A stretch of DNA of 62,723 nt from Thermoleophilia bacterium (GCA_025934255.1 JAICYJ010000012.1:1-62723), one strand, 5' to 3'; shown: positions 25,582 to 34,481, counted from the first letter of the stretch. A program made the numbers and translations. Notes: a model not told the origin generated them from the letters alone.

Positions 25582-25980
25582 ATGGACGCCGCCAAGCTCA
25601 CCCAGATCGCCCTGTTCGAGGGTCTCTCGGACGCGCAGCTGAAGCAGATCGGCGGCTGGGCTGACGAGATCGATGTCGACACCGGGTACCACCTGATCCG
25701 CCGTGACGGCTTCGGGTACGAGTTCTTCGCCATCATCGACGGCACGGCCGAGGTGATGGACGGCGAGCGGCATCTGGCCGACCTGTCGGCGGGCGACTTC
25801 TTCGGCGAGATGGCGCTGCTGGACGAGGAGCGCCGCAGCGCGTCCGTGCGCGCGACGTCGCCGATGCGGCTGATGGTGATGACGCGGCAGGAGTTCCACT
25901 CGATGATCGCGGCCGTGCCGGCTCTCGACGAGCGGATCCGCGCGAAGGTCGCCGAGCGGCTCGACAACAGCGCGCGCTAA
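25582..25980 (+). CDS. Stand-alone cyclic-nucleotide-binding domain protein
   Basis: 132 aa, one cNMP-binding beta-roll and little else: the phosphate-binding cassette reads SAGDFFGEMALLDEERRSASVRA-like, with FGEMALL and RRSASV as its core. There is no DNA-binding domain, so it probably controls a partner by contact; the adjacent M50-CBS protease is a candidate. ATG 25582 is favoured by the TATGAT; ATG 25558, overlapping the protease stop, would add eight residues. Confidence 0.85.
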   Translation: MDAAKLTQIALFEGLSDAQLKQIGGWADEIDVDTGYHLIRRDGFGYEFFAIIDGTAEVMDGERHLADLSAGDFFGEMALLDEERRSASVRATSPMRLMVMTRQEFHSMIAAVPALDERIRAKVAERLDNSAR

Positions 25981-26138
25981 GCGGACTGCTGTGGTTCTTC
26001 GCCGCGCTCGCTGCGAGTGGCCGATGCGAACGCATCGCTGATCTGCTCGACCAGGTCGGCCGTGAAGCGCCCCTGGCCGAGTGCGCGGTCGATCAGTGCC
26101 AGCGCCCGGGCATCGTCCCGGGTGATTGTGTCGGACAT
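25977..26138 (-). CDS. Small 53-aa protein, unknown function
   Basis: Reads MSDTITRDDARALALIDRAL and ends in EEPQQSA. It is polar and helical with no signal or membrane segment. ATG 26138 has a weak AAAGG upstream. The last codon overlaps the end of the convergent cNMP-binding gene by four bases. I do not recognise the family; the balanced composition supports a real gene. Confidence 0.5.
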   Translation of the reverse strand: MSDTITRDDARALALIDRALGQGRFTADLVEQISDAFASATRSERGEEPQQSA

Positions 26139-26279
26139 GGTCTTGGGAGCCTTTGCTGTCGGGGTCAAACGACGGGAGCTAGTCCGCAAGGTGCCATCGC
26201 CGCGGCCTCGCTGCAACCCTCGAAGGGGCATGCCGGGATCGCCCATCTGGTTATCGCGCCCTAACCACCCGCGCCCGGC

Positions 26280-26285
26280 TAGCGT
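26280..26285 (+). promoter_or_regulatory. Putative -10 of the DUF2568 gene (leaderless)
   Basis: TAGCGT, 6 bases before the ATG at 26292. Confidence 0.4.
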
Positions 26286-26291
26286 GACCCC

Positions 26292-26630
26292 ATGGCGATC
26301 GTTCTGGGGCTTCGCTTCGTGTGCGAGATGGCGGCGCTCGCGGCCGTGGCCTACTGGGGACAGCAGGCGGCCGGCGGTGTCGCCGGAATCGCGCTGGCCG
26401 CGATCGCAGTCGCCGTGGTAGCGGTGGTCTGGGGCGTGTTCCTCGCGCCCAGGCGGCGGCTGGAGGTCGGCCTGCCCGCACGGCTCGTGATCGAGCTGGC
26501 GGTCTGGGTCGCCGCGGGCTCAGCGCTGTGGTCGGCGGGCCAGCCCGCGTTGGCGGTGGTGCTGTTCGTCGTCGCCGTCGTGACGGGGGCGATCAACGCA
26601 CGCGCCGCGCCTACGACAGCACACGGGTGA
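26292..26630 (+). CDS. YrdB-like/DUF2568 small membrane protein
   Basis: 112 aa with four hydrophobic helices and the family features LRFVCEMAALAAVAYWG, then WGVFLAPRRR and LVIELAVWVAAG. Function of the family is unknown. The 3' end overlaps the convergent GNAT gene by 20 bases. Confidence 0.8.
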   Translation: MAIVLGLRFVCEMAALAAVAYWGQQAAGGVAGIALAAIAVAVVAVVWGVFLAPRRRLEVGLPARLVIELAVWVAAGSALWSAGQPALAVVLFVVAVVTGAINARAAPTTAHG

Positions 26631-27078
26631 GCACGATGCCCGGCCCGTCGTCCTGGACGGCGACGCCGTGCCGCTGCCAGCCGCAGCGCTCGTAGAAGGC
26701 GGTCGCGTGCTCGGTGAACACCCACAGCCGCGGCACCCGCTGCCCGGCGGCGAACTGCTCGAGCGCCGCCAGCAGCCTGCTGCCCACTCCGGCGCCGCGG
26801 TACTCGGGCAGCACCACCATCCCGCACACCCACGGCGAGCGGTCGCGCATGTCGTCGAGCTCGAACTCGTGCAGCTGCACGACGCCGACGGCACGATCGC
26901 CGTCCAGCGCCACGAACGCGGCCGACGTGGGCGAGTGCAGCCGGCTGTCACGTTCGGCCTCGCGCAGCCACCGCGCGTGCTCATGCTCGGGCTGTAGCCC
27001 GCCCCACTCCCGCCACGCGATCTCGACCACATCCGGCACCAGCTCCGGATGCTCGGCAAGCGTGGCGATCGTGATCAA
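26611..27078 (-). CDS. GNAT acetyltransferase
   Basis: 155 aa, single GNAT domain with acetyl-CoA loop YRGAGVGSRLL and a C-terminal FYERCGWQRHG. TTG start 27078 lies 6 bases after the response-regulator stop, with GGGGGAG 8 bases upstream, so it is probably the third gene of the two-component operon. Substrate unknown. Confidence 0.85.
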   Translation of the reverse strand: MITIATLAEHPELVPDVVEIAWREWGGLQPEHEHARWLREAERDSRLHSPTSAAFVALDGDRAVGVVQLHEFELDDMRDRSPWVCGMVVLPEYRGAGVGSRLLAALEQFAAGQRVPRLWVFTEHATAFYERCGWQRHGVAVQDDGPGIVLTRVLS

Positions 27079-27084
27079 CTCGCT

Positions 27085-27729
27085 TCACTCCCCCGGGTGG
27101 ACGACGCCATGGTCGTACGCGAACACGACCGCCTGCACGCGGTCGCGCAGGCCCAGCTTGGCCAGCACGCGCGCGACATGCGACTTGACCGTTGACGGCT
27201 CGACCACGAGCGTCCTGGCGATCTCCGCGTTGGTCAGGCCGCGGGCGAGGAGGCGCAGCACCTCTCGCTCGCGTGCCGTGAGCTCGTTGAGCTCCGGCGC
27301 CTCGATCGGTGCCGGCGAGTGCTGCTCGATCAGGCGGCGGGTGCTGGCGGGGGCAAGCAGCGCGTCGCTCTCGTAGACCGTGTGCACGGCAGCGATCAGC
27401 TGTGCGGGCGGAACCGTCTTGAGCAGGAAGCCCGACGCCCCCGCGCGGAAGGCATCGATCACGTACTCGTCGAGGTCGAAGGTGGTCAGCATCAGCACCC
27501 GCACCGCAGGCAGCGCCTCGAGGATCGCGCGGGTGGCGGAGATCCCGTCCAGGCGCGGCATGCGGATGTCCATCAGGACGACGTCCGGGCGGGTTCGAAT
27601 CGCCTCGGCCACGGCCTGATCACCGTCCGCAGCCTCGGCGACGACCCGCAGGTCGGCCTCGGTGTTCAAGATCAGCCGGAACCCTCCACGGACGAGCGCC
27701 TGGTCGTCGGCCAGGAGCAGGTCGATCAC
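27085..27729 (-). CDS. LuxR-type (NarL family) response regulator
   Basis: 214 aa. Receiver domain with acidic pocket D8-D9, phospho-acceptor D54 (VVLMDIRMP), conserved Thr and K (FLLK). C-terminal LuxR HTH with LTAREREVLRLLARGLTNAEIA. GTG start overlaps the kinase stop by four bases (GTGA), so the two are translated together. It should be activated by the kinase next to it. Confidence 0.93.
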   Translation of the reverse strand: MIDLLLADDQALVRGGFRLILNTEADLRVVAEAADGDQAVAEAIRTRPDVVLMDIRMPRLDGISATRAILEALPAVRVLMLTTFDLDEYVIDAFRAGASGFLLKTVPPAQLIAAVHTVYESDALLAPASTRRLIEQHSPAPIEAPELNELTAREREVLRLLARGLTNAEIARTLVVEPSTVKSHVARVLAKLGLRDRVQAVVFAYDHGVVHPGE

Positions 27730-28907
27730 GCGGCGGGACCGGCGATCGGGAGGCGGGCGAACACGGCGAACCCGCCGTCCCGGCGCGCCCCTGCCCGGAA
27801 CTCGCCTCCCAGCATCGCAACCCGTTCGCGCATGCCGATCAGGCCGTTGCCTCCGCCGTCGGTGGACTTCCGTGGACGCCCGTCGTCGCACACCTCGACC
27901 TGCACGGCGTCATTCGCGTAGCGCACGGTCACCTCAACCGTTGCGGTCTCGGCGTGCTTGAGCACGTTGGTGAGCGCCTCCTGGACTATCCGGTACGCCG
28001 ACAGGTCGACGCCCGGCGAGAGCGGCGACCGCTCGCCCTCCACCCGGAGATCGACGTGCAGACCGGCGTTGCGCACGTTGCTGACCAGCTGGTCGAGGTC
28101 GCCCAGCCCGGGCTGGGGCGAGAGGCCTGCTCCCTCGTCGCTGCGGACGACGCCCAGCAACAGGCGCATCTCGTCGACGGTCTCGCGGCCGGTGCCCGCG
28201 ATGGCGGCCAGCGCACGCCGCACGTCGGGCTGGTCGCCTTCGAGCACGCGGTCGGCCGCGCCGGCCTGAACCACCATCATCGATACGTTGTGGGCCACGA
28301 CGTCGTGCAGCTCGCGCGCGATCCGGCCCCGTTCCACAGCGACCGCGGCCTGCGCCTGCAGGTCGCGCTGCTGGGCAAGCTCCGCAGTCAGCAGCTCCAG
28401 CTCGGCGGTGCGCAAACGGCGGCCGCGGATGATTGCACCCACGGCCCAGGCGCCGGTCAGCCAGGCGATCGGCGCAAGCGCGTCGCCGGTCGCCATGCCG
28501 TTGCTGCCGGCGGCGACCATGAACGGAAGCCCGACGCCGAACATCAGGCCGAGGCCCAGCCACCTGCGCCCGCCGGCGGTATGCGCGCCGATCGAGTAGG
28601 CGGCCAGCACCGAGCCGATGAACACCTCGAACGGCGCCTGGTGCGGCGCCGCCACCGCCACCAGCAGGCCGCCCGCTGCGGTGGTCACGACCACCGTCGC
28701 GATCGGGTAGCGCACCCGCCACGCCAGCGGGAGCGTGCATCCCAGGGCAAGACCCACCTGCAGCGGCCCGCGGCCGCCCCAGGAGCTGGCGTCCGACGAG
28801 AGTGCGAGGTCGACCACGGCGAGCAGAGCCAGCCCGACGGCGAGCCCGGTGTCCGCGCCGCGGCGGACGCGGGCAGAGCCCAGCGTGTCGCGGATCGACT
28901 GCTCCAT
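27726..28907 (-). CDS. Sensor histidine kinase, LiaS/DesK type
   Basis: 393 aa. Four to six membrane helices (about 20-160), then HisKA_3 dimerisation domain with phospho-acceptor His in ARELHDVVAHN (about 200), then HATPase_c with the N box EALTNVLKHA and G box GNGLIGM. There is no large extracytoplasmic sensor, which is typical of membrane-stress-sensing kinases. ATG 28907 follows TACGCT by 6 bases. A 16-bp palindrome lies 35 bases upstream. Confidence 0.92.
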   Translation of the reverse strand: MEQSIRDTLGSARVRRGADTGLAVGLALLAVVDLALSSDASSWGGRGPLQVGLALGCTLPLAWRVRYPIATVVVTTAAGGLLVAVAAPHQAPFEVFIGSVLAAYSIGAHTAGGRRWLGLGLMFGVGLPFMVAAGSNGMATGDALAPIAWLTGAWAVGAIIRGRRLRTAELELLTAELAQQRDLQAQAAVAVERGRIARELHDVVAHNVSMMVVQAGAADRVLEGDQPDVRRALAAIAGTGRETVDEMRLLLGVVRSDEGAGLSPQPGLGDLDQLVSNVRNAGLHVDLRVEGERSPLSPGVDLSAYRIVQEALTNVLKHAETATVEVTVRYANDAVQVEVCDDGRPRKSTDGGGNGLIGMRERVAMLGGEFRAGARRDGGFAVFARLPIAGPAA

Positions 28908-28913
28908 CACCCC

Positions 28914-28919
28914 AGCGTA
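28914..28919 (-). promoter_or_regulatory. Putative -10 of the histidine kinase operon (leaderless)
   Basis: TACGCT on the minus strand, 6 bases before the kinase ATG. Confidence 0.45.
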
Positions 28920-28941
28920 CAAGCGCCGCGACGCCGTTGCA

Positions 28942-28957
28942 TCCGCCTGCAGGCGGA
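28942..28957. promoter_or_regulatory. 16-bp palindrome, candidate response-regulator operator
   Basis: TCCGCCTGCAGGCGGA is a perfect inverted repeat in the divergent region between the kinase operon and the small membrane protein gene. It sits just upstream of the kinase -10, a usual place for a LuxR-type autoregulatory site. Confidence 0.45.
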
Positions 28958-29066
28958 ACCCCAGATCCGCCGCACGGCGGGGACCGGATCCGCCGGCGTG
29001 CCGATGACGCGCCGGCGGCGCGTCGGTACCGTCGAGAGCATGCACTTCCCTCGAAAGGAGACGGAT

Positions 29067-29252
29067 ATGAACACGCACCGGCCGGCCAAGCGCCTGTCCG
29101 CCGCGGCGGCTCTGCCCCTGGCAATCATCATCGAGGCGGGGGCGATTGCGGTCAACGTCGGCGGCCTGGTGACCGCGACGCTCGCGTTCCTGCTGTGCTT
29201 CGGCGTCTGCCACCAGGTCCGGCTGGCGCGGTGGCGCCACCGCACCGCGTAG
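29067..29252 (+). CDS. Small membrane protein, 61 aa (or 70 aa)
   Basis: Reads MNTHRPAKRL then a long hydrophobic stretch (about 12-48) and a basic C-terminus, so one or two membrane helices. ATG 29067 has AAAGGAG 6 bases upstream. An in-frame ATG at 29040 sits 7 bases after TACCGT and would be a leaderless start, adding nine residues (MHFPRKETD). Divergent from the two-component system, so it may be part of its regulon. Function unknown. Confidence 0.65.
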   Translation: MNTHRPAKRLSAAAALPLAIIIEAGAIAVNVGGLVTATLAFLLCFGVCHQVRLARWRHRTA

Positions 29253-29259
29253 CCGGCAG

Positions 29260-31083
29260 CTACTCGACGGTGACGGTCTTCGCCAGGTTGCGCGGCTTGT
29301 CGATGTCGAGCCCGCGCCGCTTGGCGATCGCGTAGGCCAGCTGCTGCAGCGGCAGGATCGCCAGCGCCGCCTGCAGCTCCGGCTCCGTCCGCGGCAGGTA
29401 CAGCACGTACTCGGCCAGCTCCTCGATGCGCGTGTTGCCCTCGGTGGCGACGGCGATCACGTGCGCGCCGCGGGCGCGCACCTCCTGGATGTTCGACAGC
29501 ACCTTCTCGTACACGTGGTTGTCGGTCGCGATCACCACAACCGGCGTCGAGTCGTCCAGCAGCGCGATCGGCCCATGCTTCATCTCGCCGGCCGCGTACG
29601 CATCCGTGGGGATGTAGGAGATCTCCTTCAGCTTGAGCGCGCCCTCCAGCGCGATCGGCAGCCCGATGTAGCGCCCCAGGTAGAGGAAGAACTCGCTCTC
29701 CCAGAACCGGTCCGCGATCGGCTCCACCAGGTGGCCCCGATCCAGCGTCTGCTGCGCCAGCTCCGGCAACGCACGCACCTGGGCCAGCAGCGTCTCCGCC
29801 CGCGTCGCGTCGATCGTGCCACGCACGATCCCCAGCTTCAGCGCCAGCAGGTACATCAGCACCACCTGGCTGGTGAACGTCTTCGACGCAGCCACACCGA
29901 CCTCGAGCCCGGCCCGCGTGTACAGCACCGAGTCGCAGTCTCGCGTTGCCTGGCTGCCCATCACGTTCGTGACCGCGAGCACGTGCGCGCCGTGTGCGCG
30001 AGCTTCCTTCATGGCGGCGATCGTGTCGATCGTCTCGCCGGACTGCGAGACCGCGATCACCAGCGTCCGCTCGTCGATCACCGGCCGCCGGTATCGCCAC
30101 TCGCTGGCGATGTCCGATTCGCTCGGGATCCGCGCCCACTCCTCGAGCAGGTAGCGGCCGATCAGCCCGGCGTGGTACGCCGTCCCGCAGGCCAGAATCA
30201 CCACCCGTGACAGCTCCCGGATCTGCTGCTCGTCCAGGTTGAGACCGTCCAGCTGCAGCTCGCCGTGGTAGAGCCGCTCGCCGATCGTCTCGGCGATTGC
30301 GTCCGGCTGCTCGTGGATCTCCTTCAGCATGAACGTCTCGTAGCCCTGCTTCTCGGCGGCCGACTCGTCCCAGTCCACGTGCTCGATCGGCCGCTCGATC
30401 ACGTCGCCCTCGCCCGTCAGGAAGGTCGCTCCCTCGGGCGTCGCCACCACGATCTCGTCGTCCAGCACGTACTGCACGCGGCGCGTCTCGCTCATGAAGG
30501 CCGGGATCGCCGAGGCCATGAACGTCTCCCCGTCCCCCACGCCCACCACCAGCGGGCACTGCCGTCGCGCCGCCAGGATCTCGTTGGGGTGGTCGCGGTG
30601 GATCACCGCGAACGCGAAGTGCCCGTGCAGCTCGTTGTAGGCCAGCCGCACCGCCTCGACCAGGTCACCGTCGTAGTGCTCCTCGACCAGGTGGCTGATC
30701 ACCTCGCTGTCGGTGTCCGTGTGGAACTGGTGGCCCTGCTCCAGCAACCGCGTTCGCAGCTGGACGTAGTTCTCGATGATGCCGTTGTGCACCGCGGTCA
30801 CGCCCGAGCCGTCACAGGCCTCGATCGGGTGCGCGTTCGACTCGGTCACCCCGCCGTGCGTCGCCCAGCGCGTGTGCGCCAGCCCCAGCGTCGCCGGGTG
30901 GCTGCCGTCGCCGACCGCGTCGCGCAACATCTGCACCCGCCCCACCCGGCGCGTCACATCGATGCTGCCGTTGACCAGGGCGATGCCGGCCGAGTCGTAC
31001 CCGCGGTACTCGAGCCGTTCAAGACCGGTCAGCAATAGCTCCTTGCACTCCCGGTCACCCACGTATCCGACGATTCCACACAT
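29260..31083 (-). CDS. glmS: Glutamine-fructose-6-phosphate aminotransferase (isomerising)
   Basis: 607 aa. Converts fructose-6-phosphate and glutamine to glucosamine-6-phosphate, the first step to UDP-GlcNAc. N-terminal glutaminase with nucleophile Cys2 (MCGIVGYVG), then two SIS domains and the C-terminal KPRNLAKTVTVE tail that closes the sugar site. Normal length. It follows glmM by 9 bases, and its own TAACCT hexamer overlaps the glmM stop codon, so it may have an internal promoter. No glmS ribozyme space exists. Confidence 0.97.
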   Translation of the reverse strand: MCGIVGYVGDRECKELLLTGLERLEYRGYDSAGIALVNGSIDVTRRVGRVQMLRDAVGDGSHPATLGLAHTRWATHGGVTESNAHPIEACDGSGVTAVHNGIIENYVQLRTRLLEQGHQFHTDTDSEVISHLVEEHYDGDLVEAVRLAYNELHGHFAFAVIHRDHPNEILAARRQCPLVVGVGDGETFMASAIPAFMSETRRVQYVLDDEIVVATPEGATFLTGEGDVIERPIEHVDWDESAAEKQGYETFMLKEIHEQPDAIAETIGERLYHGELQLDGLNLDEQQIRELSRVVILACGTAYHAGLIGRYLLEEWARIPSESDIASEWRYRRPVIDERTLVIAVSQSGETIDTIAAMKEARAHGAHVLAVTNVMGSQATRDCDSVLYTRAGLEVGVAASKTFTSQVVLMYLLALKLGIVRGTIDATRAETLLAQVRALPELAQQTLDRGHLVEPIADRFWESEFFLYLGRYIGLPIALEGALKLKEISYIPTDAYAAGEMKHGPIALLDDSTPVVVIATDNHVYEKVLSNIQEVRARGAHVIAVATEGNTRIEELAEYVLYLPRTEPELQAALAILPLQQLAYAIAKRRGLDIDKPRNLAKTVTVE

Positions 31084-31089
31084 ATCGAG

Positions 31090-31095
31090 AGGTTA
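31090..31095 (-). promoter_or_regulatory. Putative internal -10 of glmS, overlapping the glmM stop
   Basis: TAACCT on the minus strand, 6 bases before the glmS ATG; its TAA is the glmM stop codon. Confidence 0.4.
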
Positions 31096-32406
31096 CGCTC
31101 CGATCTCGGTTTCGACGAGGGCCGCGAGATACCCGCAGATGCGCTCGCATTCGGCCTCATCCTCGGCTTCCACCATGACCCGCACCAGCGGCTCCGTACC
31201 GGACGCGCGGAGCACGATGCGACCGCCGTCCCCAAGTTCCTCGCTCAGCGCCTCCACCTCCTGCCAGATGCGGTTCGCGGACGGTAGCAGGGATCGATCG
31301 GCCGGCACGGCCACGAGCCGTTGCGGGAACGGCCGCAGCATGTCGTTCGCCTGTGCGGCGCTCAACCCCAGCCTGTGCAGCGACGCCAGCAGCATCAGCG
31401 CCGTTGCCAAACCGTCGCCGGTCGTATGGTGGGCCAGGTCGACGACGTGCCCCGACTGCTCGCCGCCGAGCGTGGCCCCGATCTGCAGCATCCGCTCCAG
31501 CACGTAGCGGTCGCCCACGTCGGTGACCTCGACGGCGATATCGTTGTCGCGCATCAGCCGGTGGAACCCGAGGTTGGTCATCGAGGTCACCACCACCGTA
31601 TCGACCGCCAGCAGACCACGGCGGTGCAGGTCGATCGCCAGCACCGCCAGGATCACATCCCCGTTGACCGGCCGGCCGCGACCGTCCACGACCAGGCAGC
31701 GGTCGGCGTCGCCGTCAAACGCGATCCCCAGATCGAGGCCGTGATCGGCCACCAGCGCCGCGATCGCCTCGAGGTGCGTCGAGCCGACGCCGGCGTTGAT
31801 GTTGCGGCCGTCCGGCTGGCAGCCGATCCGGTCGACGCGCTCGCCCAGCAGCTCGAACAGCGCCGGCCCGCAATTCCAGGCGGCGCCGTTGGCGCAGTCG
31901 ATGCCGATCGAGAACCCGGGCTGCACGCCGTCACCGTAGGTGGCCGCCAGCCACGCGATGTAGCGCCCGCCCGCGTCCGCCAGCTGCTCCGCATGGCCCC
32001 GGCCATCGCCCGCGTCGTCGTTCATCAGCCGCTCGATCTCGGCCTCGTCCTGATCGGCCAGCTTGCGGCCGTCACCGCCCAGGAACTTGATGCCGTTGTC
32101 CTGGAACGGGTTGTGCGACGCCGAGATCACGCAGCCCAGCGCGGCGCCGGTCTCACGCGCCAGCACGGCCACGCCCGGCGTCGGGATCACACCCGCGCTG
32201 ACGGCGACCGCGCCCGCCGCCACCACGCCCTCGATCAGCGCCGCCTCCAGCGCCACACCCGACTCGCGGGTGTCGCGCCCGATCAGGATCGAGCGACCGG
32301 GCCCCGCGAACCGACCCGCGGCGGCGCCCAGGTCACGCGCCAGCGACTCGGTCAGGTCGACGCCCGCCAGGCCGCGGACACCGTCCGTGCCGAACAACTT
32401 GCGCAC
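31093..32406 (-). CDS. glmM: Phosphoglucosamine mutase
   Basis: 437 aa, converts glucosamine-6-phosphate to glucosamine-1-phosphate. The phospho-serine loop is SASHNPFQDNGIKF (about residues 95-108), the metal loop DGDADR and the sugar-binding GGEQSGH are present. GTG 32406 gives VRKLFGTDGVRG, the standard family start, with GGGG 9 bases upstream; a TTG nine bases earlier lacks a spaced ribosome site. Its neighbours rpsI and rplM make the common actinobacterial order. Confidence 0.96.
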   Translation of the reverse strand: MRKLFGTDGVRGLAGVDLTESLARDLGAAAGRFAGPGRSILIGRDTRESGVALEAALIEGVVAAGAVAVSAGVIPTPGVAVLARETGAALGCVISASHNPFQDNGIKFLGGDGRKLADQDEAEIERLMNDDAGDGRGHAEQLADAGGRYIAWLAATYGDGVQPGFSIGIDCANGAAWNCGPALFELLGERVDRIGCQPDGRNINAGVGSTHLEAIAALVADHGLDLGIAFDGDADRCLVVDGRGRPVNGDVILAVLAIDLHRRGLLAVDTVVVTSMTNLGFHRLMRDNDIAVEVTDVGDRYVLERMLQIGATLGGEQSGHVVDLAHHTTGDGLATALMLLASLHRLGLSAAQANDMLRPFPQRLVAVPADRSLLPSANRIWQEVEALSEELGDGGRIVLRASGTEPLVRVMVEAEDEAECERICGYLAALVETEIGA

Positions 32407-32427
32407 CTGCGCCAACCCCGGCGTCGG

Positions 32428-32826
32428 CTAGCGCTTCGAGAACTGTGGCCGCTTGCGCGCCTTCTTCAGGCCCGCCTTCTTGCGCTCGACCTGGCGCGCG
32501 TCCCGCGTCAGGAAGCCCGACTTCTTCAGCTCGGGGCGCAGCGCCTCGTCCGCCTCGATCAGCGCCCGCGAGATCCCGTGGCGAAGCGCTCCGGCCTGGC
32601 CGGCGATGCCGCCGCCCACGATCCGAGCGCGCACGTCGAAGCTGGCCTCGGTTCCGCTCACCCGCAGCGGGGCCATGGCCACGGACTGCAGCGTCGGCCG
32701 CGGGAAGTACTCGGCCAGGGCCTTGCCGTTGACGACGACCTGACCGGAACCCGGCACCATCACGACGCGGGCGACCGAGGTCTTCCGCTTGCCGGTGGCG
32801 CGGTATACGACTGCGGTTGTGGCCAC
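32428..32826 (-). CDS. rpsI: 30S ribosomal protein S9
   Basis: 132 aa. Complete S9 with [10 protein letters not shown] at the start and the basic [13 protein letters not shown]-terminal tail that reaches the P-site tRNA. GTG start overlaps the rplM stop by one base (TAGTG) and has GAAGGAGA upstream. Confidence 0.97.
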   Translation of the reverse strand: MATTAVVYRATGKRKTSVARVVMVPGSGQVVVNGKALAEYFPRPTLQSVAMAPLRVSGTEASFDVRARIVGGGIAGQAGALRHGISRALIEADEALRPELKKSGFLTRDARQVERKKAGLKKARKRPQFSKR

Positions 32827-33260
32827 TACGAGCTCTCCTTCAACGGTGCGGGATTCTGGGCGGCGTGGGGATGCTCCGGGCCGGCGTAGACCTTCAGCTT
32901 GCGCAGCTGCGCAGCGGCCAGCTTGTTCTTCGGCAGCATGCCCTTGACGGCCTTGCGGATGACCTCTTCGGGCCGGCGGGCCAGCTGCTCGGCCAGCGTC
33001 CGCTCACGCAGTCCGCCCGGATAGCCGCTGTGCCGGTAGTAGATCTTCTGGTCGAGCTTCTTGCCGGTCACGCGCACCTTCTCGGCGTTGACGACGATCA
33101 CGAAGTCGCCGGTGTCCACGTGCGGTGTGTAAGCCGGCTTGTTCTTGCCGCGCAGCGTGTCCGCGATCTCGGTCGCCAGCCGGCCCAGGATCTGGCCGTC
33201 GGCATCGACCAGGCGCCAGGCCTGCTCGATCTCGCGTGGTTTTGCGGTGTAGGTCTTCAT
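32826..33260 (-). CDS. rplM: 50S ribosomal protein L13
   Basis: 144 aa. L13 with the typical [13 protein letters not shown] start and [14 protein letters not shown] signature. ATG 33260 gives MKTYTAKP, the usual N-terminus; an earlier in-frame start in a Cys/Pro-rich region is not credible. First gene of the rplM-rpsI-glmM-glmS run. Confidence 0.97.
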   Translation of the reverse strand: MKTYTAKPREIEQAWRLVDADGQILGRLATEIADTLRGKNKPAYTPHVDTGDFVIVVNAEKVRVTGKKLDQKIYYRHSGYPGGLRERTLAEQLARRPEEVIRKAVKGMLPKNKLAAAQLRKLKVYAGPEHPHAAQNPAPLKESS

Positions 33261-33338
33261 CGATCCTCGGGCGTGAAGCGGACAGGCCGCCACGGGCATG
33301 CAGCGGCCCGGGCGGCGCAAACAGCGTCGAATGCTAGC

Positions 33339-34406
33339 TCAGATCGCCGCCACGCGGAGTCGCACCGTGGGCTTGGCGCCGGCCGGAGCGATGGTGGCCA
33401 CGGCGGCGTCGACCACCCGCGGGTCGAACTGGATGCCCGCGGCGCGCTGCAGCTCGGCGATCGCCTGGTCGTGGTCGAGCGGGCGGCGACCCGGCCGGCC
33501 CCGTCTGATCGCTCGGTAGGCGGCGCACACCGCCACGATCCGGGAGCTGAGCGGGATCTCCTCGCCGGCGAAGCCATGCGGGTATCCGCCGCCGTCCCAG
33601 TGTTCGCGGATCGCGCCCACGCCGGCAACCGCCGGCCGCAGGTAGGGCATCCGCGACAGCATCCGTTGGCCGATCAGGGTATGGCGCTGCACCACGGCCC
33701 ACTCGACCGGCGTCAGCGGCTCGACCTTGTCGTGGAGGGCGCCCGGGATGTGTGACCGGCCGGCCTCGTGCACCAGCGCCACCAGCCGCACCTCCCGCAA
33801 CTCATCCTCGTCCAGCAGCAGGCGCTCGCCGATCGCCTCCGCCAGGGCCGGCAACTCGAGGTCGGCGGCGCCGATCTCGCGCGCCTCGGACGCGGCCTGC
33901 TGAAACCGGAGCCGTTCGTCGCGGTCGCACCGCGCGGCGTCGTCGAGCAGCGCCGTCGCCTGGCTCACCAGCCGCATGGAGCGGCGAATCTCGGCGCGGC
34001 CGTAGGGCTGCGTGCGGATCTCCGACCAGACCTCGACCAGGTACGGGCCACCCGGCCGGTCCATGCGCATCGCCAGCCCGGCGCCGTCATCGCCGACCCA
34101 GGTTGCGTACCGGCGGCCCTGCTCGAGCACCGCACGCGATGCCGGATCCCGGCCGATCGGGAGCTCGGTGGCCGGCGCCAACCAGCGCTGCGGGGCGCGC
34201 GTGAATCCGGCCAGGTCGACCAGCACGCCTCGCTCGGCATCGACCCTCGAGACCAGGCAGTCGGACGCATGCAGGTCGTCGGCCAGCGCTTCGCACAGGT
34301 GGGAGCAGAGCTCACGGGTGCCGACGCCGCCCTGGAGGCGGCGCCGTTCTCGTGTCAAGACTGGCAGCACCGCTGCATGGTCGCTTTCGGCGGCGGAGCC
34401 CGCCAT
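33339..34406 (-). CDS. GAF plus degenerate HD-GYP protein
   Basis: 355 aa. N-terminal GAF-like domain (about 25-170), then an HD-GYP domain. The GYP signature is intact as IREHWDGGGYPHGF (about 270-280), but the metal-binding HD pair reads HE in LVALVHEAGRSHIP (about 210) and the usual Lys is Arg. HD-GYP proteins hydrolyse cyclic di-GMP; with the HD altered, activity is doubtful and the protein may be a sensor or scaffold. No other cyclic di-GMP gene is visible here. Confidence 0.8.
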   Translation of the reverse strand: MAGSAAESDHAAVLPVLTRERRRLQGGVGTRELCSHLCEALADDLHASDCLVSRVDAERGVLVDLAGFTRAPQRWLAPATELPIGRDPASRAVLEQGRRYATWVGDDGAGLAMRMDRPGGPYLVEVWSEIRTQPYGRAEIRRSMRLVSQATALLDDAARCDRDERLRFQQAASEAREIGAADLELPALAEAIGERLLLDEDELREVRLVALVHEAGRSHIPGALHDKVEPLTPVEWAVVQRHTLIGQRMLSRMPYLRPAVAGVGAIREHWDGGGYPHGFAGEEIPLSSRIVAVCAAYRAIRRGRPGRRPLDHDQAIAELQRAAGIQFDPRVVDAAVATIAPAGAKPTVRLRVAAI

Positions 34407-34469
34407 CCCCGATTTGTGGTGGTCGGCATCACCGGCCGGCCGTATCTATGCGCTTGCGCGCTCAATGGA

Positions 34470-34475
34470 TAAGCT
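34470..34475 (+). promoter_or_regulatory. Putative -10 of xdhC (leaderless)
   Basis: TAAGCT, 6 bases before the ATG at 34482. Confidence 0.45.
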
Positions 34476-34481
34476 TCGGGC

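Noticed and set aside
31084..31092. glmS ribozyme
   Set aside because: The gap between glmM and glmS is nine bases, far too short, and this ribozyme is typical of Firmicutes.
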